From Nectonema munidae (lineage: Eukaryota; Nematomorpha; Nectonematoida; Nectonematidae): a stretch of 64,000 nucleotides of DNA. The position numbers were made by a program, and so were the translations under genes. Below, piece by piece: positions 15,001 through 24,019 of this stretch. Numbering within the stretch: position 1 is the stretch's first letter; each line of letters starts with the position of its first letter. The notes beneath the pieces were generated by a model. That model was not told the DNA's origin and searched no databases. It saw only the letters and a program-made list of their open reading frames with translations. The stretch covers positions 1-64,000 of the forward strand of contig JAUIRK010000861.1 of assembly GCA_030549495.1 (NCBI GenBank), read 5' to 3'.

Positions 15001-18000
15001 CGGATTCTGAGAGGAATTTTGTAAGTTATTGGAGTCGGAATCGGTGTTTGGAGTTGGATTTTTTTAATAACTTAGTGTCGGAGTTGAGAGGAATTTTGTA
15101 AGTTATAGGAGTCGGAATCGGTGTTCAAGTTGGATTTTTTTAATAACTTGGAATCGGATTCTGAGAGGAATTTTGTAAGTTATAGGAGTCTGAATCGGTT
15201 TTGGAGTTGGATTTTTTTAATAACTTAGTGTCGGAGTTGAGAGGAATTTTGTAAGTTATAGGAGTCGGAATCGGTGTTCAAGTTGGATTTTTTTAATAAC
15301 TTGGAATCGGATTCTGAGAGGAATTTTGTAAGTTATTGGAGTCTGAATCGGTTTTGGAGTTGGATTTTTTTATTAACTTGGAATCGGATTCTGAGAGGAA
15401 TTTTGTAAGTTATAGGAGTCGGAATCGGTGTTCAAGTTGGATTTTTTTAATAACTTGGAATCGGATTCTGAGAGGAATTTTGTAAGTTATAGGAGTCTGA
15501 ATCGGTGTTGGAGTTGGATTTTTTTAATAACTTAGTGTCGGAGTCTGAGAGAAATTTTGTAAGTTATAGGAGTCGGAATCGGCTTTCGAGTTGGATTTTT
15601 TTAATAACTTGGAATCGGATTCTGAGAAGAATTTTGTAAGTTATTGGAGTCTGAATCGGTTTTGGAGTTGGATTTTTTTAATAACTTAGTGTGGGAGTTG
15701 AGAGGAATTTTGTAAGTAAATAGGAGTCGGAATCGGTGTTCAAGTTGGATTTTTTTAATAACTTGGAACCGGATTCTTAGAGGAATTTTGTAAGTTATAG
15801 GAATCTGAATCGGTGTCGGATTTGGATTTTTTAAATAACTTAGTGTCGGAGTTGAGAGGAATTTTGTAAGTTATAGGAGTCGGAATCGGTGTTCAAGTTG
15901 GATTTTTTTAATAACTTGGAATCGTATTCTGAGAGGAATTTTGTAAGTTATTGGAGTCTGAATCGGTTTTGGAGTTGGATTTTTTTAATAACTTAGTGTC
16001 GGAGTTGAGAGGAATTTTGTAAGTTATAGGAGTCGGAATCGGTGTTCAAGTTGGATTTTTTTAATAACTTGGAATCGGATTCTGAGAGGAATTTTGTTAG
16101 TTATAGGAATCTGAATCGGTGTCTGGAGTTGGATTTTTTAATAACTTAGTGTCGGAGTTGAGAGGAATTTTGTAAGTTATAGGAGTCGGAATCGGTGTTA
16201 AAGTTGGATTTTTTTAATAACTTGGAATCGGATTCTGAGAGGAATTTTGTAAGTTATTGGAGTCTGAATCGGTTTTGGAGTTGGATTTTTTTAATAACTT
16301 AGTGTCGGAGTTGAGAGGAATTTTGTAAGTTATAGGAGTGGGAATCGGTGTTCAATTTGGATTTTTTTATTAACTTGGAATCGAATTCTGAGAGGAATTT
16401 TGGTAGTTATAGGAATCTGAATCGGTGTCGGAGTTGGATTTTTTTAATAACTTAGTGTCGGAGACTGAGAGGAATTTTGTAAGTTATAGGAGTCGGAATC
16501 GGTGTTCAAGTTGGATTTTTTTAATAACTTGGAATCGTATTCTGAGAGAAATTTTGGTAGTTATAGGAATCTGAATCGGTGTCTGAGTTGGATTTTTTTA
16601 ATAACTTGGAATCGGATTCTGAGAGGAATTTTGTAAGTTATTGGAGTCTGAATCGGTTTTGGAGTTGGATTTTTTTAATAACTTAGTGTCGGAGTTGAGA
16701 GGAATTTTGTAAGTTATAGGAGTCGGAATCGGTGTTCAAGTTGAATTTTTTTAATAACTTGGAATCGTATTCTGAGAGAAATTTTGGTAGTTATAGGAAT
16801 CTGAATCGGTGTCTGAGTTGGATTTTTTTAATAACTTGGAATCGGATTCTGAGAGGAATTTTGTAAGTTATTGGAGTCTGAATCGGTTTTGGAGTTGGAT
16901 TTTTTTAATAACTTAGTGTCGGAGTTGAGAGGAATTTTGTAAGTAAATAGGAGTCGGAATCGGTGTTCAATTTGGATTTTTTTATTAACTTGGAATCGAA
17001 TTCTGAGAGGAATTTTGGTAGTTATAGGAATCTGAATCGGTGTCGGAGTTGGATTTTTTTAATAACTTAGTGTCGGAGCTGAGAGGAATTTTGTAAGTTA
17101 TAGGAGTCGGAATCGGCGTTCGAGTTGGATTTTTTTAATAACTTGGAATCGGATTCTGAGAGAAATTTTGGTAGTTATAGGAATCTGAATCGGTGTCTGA
17201 GTTGGATTTTTTTAATAACTTGGAATCGGATTCTGAGAGGAATTTTGTAAGTTATTGGAGTCTGAATCGGTTTTGGAGTTGGATTTTTTTAATAACTTAG
17301 TGTCGGAGTTGAGAGGAATTTTGTAAGTTATAGGAGTCGGAATCGGTGTTCAAGTTGAATTTTTTTAATAACTTGGAATCGTATTCTGAGAGAAATTTTG
17401 GTAGTTATAGGAATCTGAATCGGTGTCGGAGTTGGATTTTTTTAATAACTTGGAATCGGATTCTGAGAGGAATTTTGTAAGTTATTGGAGTCTGAATCGG
17501 TGTTGGAGTTGGATTTTTTTAATAACTTAGTGTCGGAGTTGAGAGGAATTTTGTAAGTTATAGGAGTCGGAATCGGTGTTCAAGGTGGATTTTTTTAATA
17601 ACTTGGAATCGTATTCTGAGAGAAATTTTGGTAGTTATAGGAATCTGAATCGGTGTCTGAGTTGGATTTTTTAATAACTTAGTATCGGATTCTGAGAGGA
17701 ATTTTGTAAGTTATAGGAGTCTGAATCGGTTTTGGAGTTGGATTTTTTTAATAACTTGGAATCGGATTCTGAGAGGAATTTTGTAAGTTATAGGAGTCGG
17801 AATCGGTGTTGGAGTTGGATTTTTTTATTAACTTGGAATCGGATTCTGAGAGGAATTTTGTAAGTTATTGGAGTCTGAATCGGTTTTGGAGTTGGATTTT
17901 TTTATTAACTTGGAATCGGAGTCTGAGAGGAATTTTGTAAGTTATAGGAGTCGGAATCGGTGTTCAAGTTGGATTTTTTTAATAACTTGGAATCGTATTC

Positions 18001-19404
18001 TGAGAGAAATTTTGGTAGTTATAGGAATCTGAATCGGTGTCGGAGTTGGATTTTTTTAATAACTTAGTGTCGGAGTTGAGAGGAATTTTGTAAGTTATAG
18101 GAGTCGGAATCGGTGTTCAAGTTGGATTTTTTTAATAACTTGGAATCGGATTCTGAGAGGAATTTTGTAAGTTATTGGAGTCTGAATCGGTTTTGGAGTT
18201 GGATTTTTTTAATAACTTAGTGTCGGAGTTGAGAGGAATTTTGTAAGTTATAGGAGTCGGAATCGGTGTTCAAGTTGGATTTTTTTAATAACTTGGAATC
18301 GTATTCTGAGAGAAATTTTGGTAGTTATAGGAATCTGAATCGGTGTCTGAGTTGGATTTTTTTAATAACTTAGTGTCGGAGTTGAGAGGAATTTTGTAAG
18401 TTATAGGAGTCGGAATCGGTGTTAAAGTTGGATTTTTTTAATAACTTGGAATCGGATTCTGAGAGGAATTTTGTAAGTTATTGGAGTCTGAATCGGTTTT
18501 GGAGTTGGATTTTTTAATAACTTAGTGTCGGAGTTGAGAGGAATTTTGTAAGTTATAGGAGTGGGAATCGGTGTTCAATTTGGATTTTTTTATTAACTTG
18601 GAATCGGATTCTGAGAGGAATTTAGGTAGTTATAGGAATCTGAATCGGTGTCGGAGTTGGATTTTTTTAATAACTTAGTGTCGGAGACTGAGAGGAATTT
18701 TGTAAGTTATAGGAGTCGGAATCGGTGTTCGAGTTGCATTTTTTTAATAACTTGGAATCGTATTCTGAGAGAAATTTTGGTAGTTATAGGAATCTGAATC
18801 GGTGTCTGAGTTGGATTTTTTTAATAACTTGGAATCGGATTCTGAGAGGAATTTTGTAAGTTATTGGAGTCTGAATCGGTTTTGGAGTTGGATTTTTTTA
18901 ATAACTTAGTGTCGGAGTTGAGAGGAATTTTGTAAGTTATAGGAGTCGGAATCGGTGTTCAAGTTGGATTTTTTTAATAACTTGGAATCGTATTCTGAGA
19001 GAAATTTTGGTAGTTATAGGAATCTGAATCGGTGTCTGAGTTGGATTTTTTTAATAACTTGGAATCGGATTCTGAGAGGAATTTTGTAAGTTATTGGAGT
19101 CTGAATCGGTTTTGGAGTTGGATTTTTTTAATAACTTAGTGTCGGAGTTGAGAGGAATTTTGTAAGTAAATAGGAGTCGGAATCGGTGTTCAAGTTGGAT
19201 TTTTTATTAACTTGGAATCGAATTCTGAGAGGAATTTTGTAAGTTATAGGAATCTGAATCGGTGTCGGAGTTGGATTTTTTTAATAACTTAGTGTCGGAG
19301 ACTGAGAGGAATTTTGTAAGTTATAGGAGTCGGAATCGGTGTTCGAGTTGGATTTTTTTAATAACTTGGAATCGTATTCTGAGAGAAATTTTGGTAGTTA
19401 TAGG
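1..19404. repeat. Satellite array, 76-77 bp monomers, higher-order
   Basis: About 250 head-to-tail monomers of 76-77 bp fill this stretch; the array starts beyond the left edge. Each monomer reads GGA(G/A)TC(T/G)GAATCGG, then GTTGGA, a run of 6-7 T, AATAACTT, a variable middle, GAGAGGAATTTTG and AAGTTAT(A/T). At least four monomer types alternate: A (middle TTAGTGTCGGAGTTGAG), B (GGAGTGGG start, GTTAAAG), C (GGAATCTG start, GTGTCTGAG) and D (GTTCAAG, ending GGTAGTTATA). A-B pairs give a 153-bp dimer, for example 4100-4750 and 5330-6440; C-A-D gives a trimer of about 230 bp, for example 614-843 and 3370-3620. No real reading frame is present. AATAACTT and AAGTTATT are reverse complements, so each monomer has a potential stem about 25-30 bp apart. 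The array could be centromeric or heterochromatic, but position in the chromosome cannot be seen. Confidence 0.98.
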
Positions 19405-19508
19405 ATGTGTAGAGGTGTTGATTTAGTTTACTCTAAATTAGACACTTCATTAGTCAACACTGTTTTCAAGTCATCATCATTTTATGTAGGTAAAAAACGT
19501 GTCGGTAA
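19405..19508. other. Short unique junction between satellite and LINE
   Basis: The satellite stops inside a monomer, just after GGTAGTTATAGGA. About 100 bases of non-repetitive sequence follow before the TAGG microsatellite that forms the tail of the minus-strand LINE. I see no gene or terminal repeat here. Confidence 0.6.
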
Positions 19509-19536
19509 GATAGGTAGGTAGGTAGGTAGGTAGGTG
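19509..19536. repeat. TAGG tetranucleotide microsatellite
   Basis: Six to seven tandem TAGG units (CCTA on the minus strand). It lies downstream of the LINE stop on the LINE's own strand and so probably marks its 3' tail; alternatively it is an internal 3'-UTR repeat, because about 100 bases of unassigned sequence lie between it and the satellite. Confidence 0.8.
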
Positions 19537-19653
19537 GATTTCAAAGCACTTTCCATCGTGAGCTGATATGCTCGCGTAAGCTTGAGAGTTGGTTAAGGAA
19601 GATGCAGATGTTGGTAGAGATAGGTTGTCCTAAAAGTAGAAGAGAAAAGCAGA

Positions 19654-21391
19654 TTAGTTTGTTATAGGGTTATCGACGGTGGTGAGAGTTGTTTCAATGG
19701 TGTCAATGAGGGTTGCTAGGGATTTTAGTAGTGTTGGGTGTAACAGAAGATCTGAGAGTGTTGTTGGAGATCTGTTAAGTAAAGAAAGGCAGCGAAATAG
19801 AAGATCTTTGCGATGATAAGAGAAGATTTGACATGTGAATATGAGGTGGTATTTATCATTTCTATTGTGTCGCATCCGGAAACGACAGTATGGATTTTCG
19901 CTTACTTTAATTCGGAAAAGATATGCTTTGCATGGGCAATGGCCTGATAGCCAACGAATGGTTGAACGAGGTGGTGTAAATTTTTTGTTTTTAAAAGTTG
20001 TGTGAATTGTGCTGATGTGTGGTAAAGAGGAGATTAGTGCATTTTGAGATGAAGATATGGACATCTGCCATTCTTCTAGAGTGGATAAGTGAATGTGTGT
20101 TAGAAAGGTTTTGAGCGGTAGGGAGTTGAGAAGAATGTGGGAGGTTAGGTGTAAGTTTGAGGCTAAGTAGTCTACGAGGGAGTTTTCTGGTATGTTTAGA
20201 TGAGCAGGGCACCAACATAGGTGTATGTGGAAATGTTTTGTAAGATTGATTAGGGAGGAGGCGAGTTGAAAGGAGGGAAATGGGATGTTGTGTGATGGAG
20301 AGAGATCGTGGATTATGTTTTGTGCATCGGTATAGAAATGGATGGTAGTAAAGTGGGGAAGGAAGTGGTTAATGTTGTTAGTGATCGTAGTGCAGGCGTG
20401 TAAAAGGCTAAAGATTTCGCATTCGAGGATTGAGAGTAGAGGATTTAATTGGGATCGATGGGTGTAAAAGGGGCTAGTGGAAGAGCCTTTGAAGAAGGCG
20501 TAAGCAAAGGAGGTACTTAGGGACTTCTTTGAGGCGTCTGTGAAGATGCGTAGGGAGGTTGGTGAAGAGGTAGAGCGAAGATATGAAATTGATTGTTTTG
20601 CAAAAAATTTGTTTTTGCATATGGATGCTTTGAGAGGGTTTTGTGCAGATGGGTGAGTTAAAAGAGATGGGTGTATCGAGAGATGAACTAGGTAGTAAGC
20701 AATATTTGGAGCGTATTTTGCTAATAGATGTGAGTAGAAAGAATAGGATGGAGTATTGTGGTTGGGTGTGATCGGATGAAATGGGGGAATTAAGTTGTTG
20801 TATGTTAAGATGAAACGCTTAATAATAGTTTTTTTAAGTTTAAGTTGTAATGGTAGGGTGTTAGTTAGAATTTCTAGGCATTGTGTGGAAGTAGTACGAT
20901 ATGCATTGGTGATGCAAACTAGACAGAGACGGTGTATCTTGTTAAGAAAATTTATGGTTGTGGGGTGTTTTAAGGAGATGCCCCAGGAAAGAATTCTGTA
21001 ATGAATTACTGGTAGGATTAAGGATATGTATATGTATTTGGTGTGTTTGGGACGGAGGCCCCATTTATAAGAGATAGCGCAGTGAAAAAAGGGTGACTGA
21101 GAGTTTTTGGTATATTTTTTTAAAGTGTATTGAAAATTTTAGGTTGGACTGAAGGTTTAGTCCTAGATATTTGATAGTCTTTGATGCAGTTATAGAAGTA
21201 GAGGTATTTAAATGAAGGGGTAAATGTTCTATGCGTCTGCGTGTAAAGTGAATGAGGTTTGTTTTGCTGGAGTTAAAGAATATCTTATGTGTGTTTGCTC
21301 TTTCTTGTAGCCTTAGTAGAAATGAAGAGGATTTGGTGAGGTTTTCTTGTTGAGAGTTACTGGTGAAGGTGAATAATATGTCGTCTGAAAA
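19654..21391 (-). pseudogene. LINE pol C-terminal half: RT end, RNase H, Cys/His tail
   Basis: The protein copies LINE RNA into DNA (reverse transcriptase) and removes the RNA strand (RNase H). Visible parts in order are FSDDILF (the usual YADD box with Ser for Ala), KYLGLNLQS of the thumb, a linker, RNase H with IFTDAS (first Asp), LECEI (Glu), FYTDAQ (Asp) and WCPAHLNIPENSLVDYLA (last Asp), then LSGHCPCKAYLFRI and YCRF...H...C, the zinc-binding tail typical of this supergroup. All four RNase H catalytic residues are present. The frame from about 21070 down to the stop at 19654 is open (roughly 470 codons). One frameshift near 21070 separates the thumb from the rest (KWGLRPKHT continues in another frame). 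No Met start belongs here because the 5' half is missing. The long open frame suggests a fairly recent copy. Confidence 0.85.
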
Positions 21392-21412
21392 ACATTGGGA
21401 GAACTTATGATC

Positions 21413-21635
21413 CTTATGACTTATGAGTTATGAACTTATGATTAGATTAGGGAGAAATCTAGTTGAAGATTTAGATGAAACTTTTAGAAAATCTTATTTA
21501 TTATAGCTTAAAATTATTTCTAAATATTTTTGAAGAAAACAATATTTTTCACGTAGTTGGCACAAAATACCCTATTTGGCACAAATTAGATACTCCCCAT
21601 ATTTATTTTTATTTATTTTACCACTTACACATACA
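21413..21635. other. AT-rich spacer, no gene seen
   Basis: Begins with short direct repeats of CTTATGA/TTATGAG type around 21408-21440, then plain AT-rich sequence. No coding signal or element end recognised. Confidence 0.5.
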
Positions 21636-22080
21636 CCTGCGGATTTAAAGGGGCGAAACTGACGTACGCCCCTCCCTCTAAAATTGCATTACCAATTGCT
21701 TGAAAATTTTTCTTGATCTAATTCTTTCTGTAGAACTCAAATATTATGATGATTTTTGCAACTCGTTTTTTAGATTCAATCTTTCAAAGTGAGAAGCCCT
21801 AAAAAGTTTTTTATGTTTCAATCGTAGTTAAGTGTGACACTTATTACTTTTATATTATCTAATTTTTTTTTGTAAATTTATTATTTAAACACATCACGTT
21901 TTATCACATCAATTCACTTCGCAGTTCACTGAATGAGGATCGTTTTAATGCTATCATTCTCGTTTTTGTTTAAAAATTTTTATGAAGCTTTAATTTATAT
22001 ACTTCATATTTTAGTTCTAGTTTAGTAAAATCAGCACCGCCCCATTCCCCCTAATGCCAATTTCTAGATCCGCCCCTGAC
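21636..22080. repeat. Dispersed non-autonomous repeat R1, copy 1
   Basis: Starts near CTGCGGATTTAAAGGGGCG and ends ...CTAGATCCGCCCCTG. A second copy at 29117-29465 matches along its length, which defines the family. The ends are imperfect inverted repeats (GCGGATTTA against GGCGGATCTAG on the other strand), as in hAT-type MITEs. Compared with copy 2 it carries about 85 extra bases after ATCGTAGT. No open frame. No clean target duplication was found, so the superfamily assignment is inference. Confidence 0.7.
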
Positions 22081-22574
22081 ATATATAGTTTATATATCAT
22101 AATATTTATGAATATTTGCTTATTCATAATCTATGGGTTTTTTAATATTATTTAAATTGCTTTTATACACTCACTGCCAGATTAGATTGAATGACTCAGT
22201 TATTCCTTTCATATAATTTTCTGCAGTGGGGAAACATGATGACATTACACATCAAATAATCGTACATATTCTATGAGACAATTAATAAATACCATTATAA
22301 TTAGAATCGCCTAAAGCGTTGATATTTATCATTATATCCAAGCCCTATAACTTATTAAATATTTCTGTCTGTTGATTAAGTCAAAGCTGGACTTATTAAG
22401 CAACTTTTTTAAAAATAATTGAGAAAAACTTCTCGTTTTTTTTAAAAAAGATGTAATATAATTTTCCACAAGGAAAAAGGTATAATAAAAAAGATAGTCA
22501 TTAAGATAACAAAAAAATATTGGAAATAACTTTGTCAATTAGAACACGTAATGGATTTTCTAAAAAATTTGAAA
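22081..22574. other. AT-rich spacer, no gene seen
   Basis: Low-complexity AT-rich sequence with chance open frames only. No conserved motif, element end or RNA gene recognised. Confidence 0.5.
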
Positions 22575-23290
22575 TTAAAGTAGGTTTCAATTAGCTTTCA
22601 GTTTTAAGTCCACGTTTATTTGTTATATTCATGGATATGTTATCTCAAGATAAAATAGGCTGGAACTTTTTTTCACTGATTATCTGATAAATATGGAGAA
22701 TATTGCAACAGAGTGGTCCTTTGTTATGTGTTAATTATTTACAGGAAATACTAATGAATTGGATGTTAATAAGAGTAAAATAATAATTAGAAGTAAAAAT
22801 AGCTAAATATTATAGATAAAAATGGTAAACAAAATTGAAACAAGTAAATAGCTTGAAATACTTATTAGATTCTAGGAAATGAAGATTGTTTAAAATATGT
22901 TCATGCAAGAATAATTTTAAGTTGATTTTAGATTCTAAGAATGTTAAATCAATCTTGAATGAAAGGGGAATACCGATAGAATAGAAATCAGGAATATATA
23001 TAACATTCAAGAGATTAGTGATGACTTATGTAGCAAGATCGTTGTTTTTGAAAAAAAGATGTAAAGAAAGATTCAAACTACATAAATAAACATTTTGAAA
23101 AAGATTTAGGGAAAGTCAATGAAAGACAGAATTAGGAAAGAGATAAGAACAAGAATTTTGCCTAGTGTACTTGCCATAATTGAACGTAACAAACTCCGAT
23201 GGTATTGCCAATTCTTCTGAAAAAGAAAAGAGGATATAATTTGTGAAATAATTGAGTACATGATTGTAGAAAAATGTAGAGGAGATCGAG
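22575..23290 (+). pseudogene. Degenerate LINE reverse transcriptase relic
   Basis: Scattered plus-strand motifs in the correct order mark a heavily decayed non-LTR reverse transcriptase. LSPRLFVIFMDMLSQD near 22600 matches the motif before the catalytic box; FFTDYL near 22660 sits where FADDL is expected; VNKSKIIIRSK near 22770 and LKYLLDSRK near 22855 match the following palm and thumb motifs; IERNKLRWY at about 23177-23207 matches the C-terminal arginine-rich motif of several LINE clades. The frames are broken by many stops and shifts, and the catalytic second Asp is lost. The clade is not certain (RTE-like or related). It is independent of the two minus-strand LINEs flanking it. Confidence 0.6.
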
Positions 23291-23300
23291 TTTTAACTGA

Positions 23301-23420
23301 TAGAAAATCCTAATGGAAGAGAAACTAAAAAATTTATTTTAATAAAATTAATGCAAAAGATGGAAAAACCTAATCGAAGGGAAACTAGAAAACTGATTTT
23401 AAAGAAATTAATGCCACAGA
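23301..23420. repeat. 60-bp tandem duplication
   Basis: Two adjacent imperfect 60-base units, 23301-23360 and 23361-23420, share AAA(A)CCTAAT(G/C)GAAG and GAAACTA(A/G)AAAA. It lies at the 3' end of the LINE relic and has no coding role that I can see. Confidence 0.8.
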
Positions 23421-23579
23421 CAGAATGAAGTAAAGACTTAGGATCTAAACAGCCAACACTACGCTTGGTCAAAAGTATATGCAAACAAGAAGGGTCTTTT
23501 AGGCCGTTTATTTTATAGACTTTATAAAACATGCTTACAGACATTACTTTAGAGCACATATATATTTTTGGGTCAAGTG

Positions 23580-23622
23580 CCCCCCCCCCCCCCCCAAGTT
23601 TTATTTTTTGCCCCCCCCCCCC
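23580..23622. repeat. Twin poly-C tracts
   Basis: A run of 16 C at 23580-23595 and of 12 C at 23611-23622 separated by AAGTTTTATTTTTTG. Such runs recur in this window next to transposon-like ends. On the minus strand they are poly-G with quadruplex-forming potential; the exact lengths may be unreliable in an assembly. Confidence 0.85.
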
Positions 23623-23709
23623 ACTGAAAATTTTCAAATTGCCCCAAGTGTCTTAACTTAAGAAAAAATTATAAAAACATATAGCTGTGCAAGTAACTTT
23701 GAAAACATT

Positions 23710-23720
23710 TATGTCATATA
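23710..23720. repeat. LINE target-site duplication, 3' side
   Basis: TATGTCATATA occurs here directly beside the GAA/TTC tail of the LINE and again, identically, at 28063-28073 beside its 5' end. This is an 11-bp perfect duplication. Confidence 0.8.
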
Positions 23721-24019
23721 GAAGAAGAAGAAGAAGAAGAAATTTTTATTATTAGAAAACAAAATATGAAAAACTATTGACAATAAAAAAAAAATCACAA
23801 CATATGGCCCATCACCACAAGAAAAGAAAAAGGAAGGAAAGGCACTTCATCGTGATTTCAATAACTCATGTGAGATGGACATTTCAATACGGTGAGGAAT
23901 AAAAAGATACAGACAAATAAAAAAAAAATATATATGTAAACAATAGTGTATTATGTATATATATATTTATTTGAATATAAAACATAAATTTGTGAAATGT
24001 GATTGTATTAGAAACACCT

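Larger units (their letters stand above)
19509..21412 (-). mobile_element. 5'-truncated LINE with RNase H (I/R1/Jockey group)
   Basis: A minus-strand non-LTR retrotransposon remnant. Reading right to left it starts inside the reverse transcriptase just before the catalytic FSDD (21380-21391), passes through the thumb (KYLGLNLQS), an RNase H domain and a C-terminal Cys/His region, then stops at 19654. The 3' region ends in a TAGG/CCTA microsatellite (19509-19536), probably the 3' tail. Only the 3' half survives, as expected from incomplete target-primed reverse transcription. The presence of RNase H points to the I/LOA/R1/Jockey supergroup rather than CR1 or RTE; the exact clade is not resolved. 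No target duplication was recognised. Confidence 0.85.

Noticed and set aside
1-19404. CRISPR-like array or telomere repeat
   Set aside because: Monomers are contiguous without unique spacers, and the unit does not resemble any telomeric repeat; the setting is eukaryotic.
19339-19521. Open frame across the satellite boundary
   Set aside because: It starts in a satellite monomer and ends in the TAGG microsatellite; no protein-like composition.
23293-23637. 114-codon minus-strand frame
   Set aside because: Its start is made of glycine runs from the poly-C tracts, and the rest covers a 60-bp duplication.
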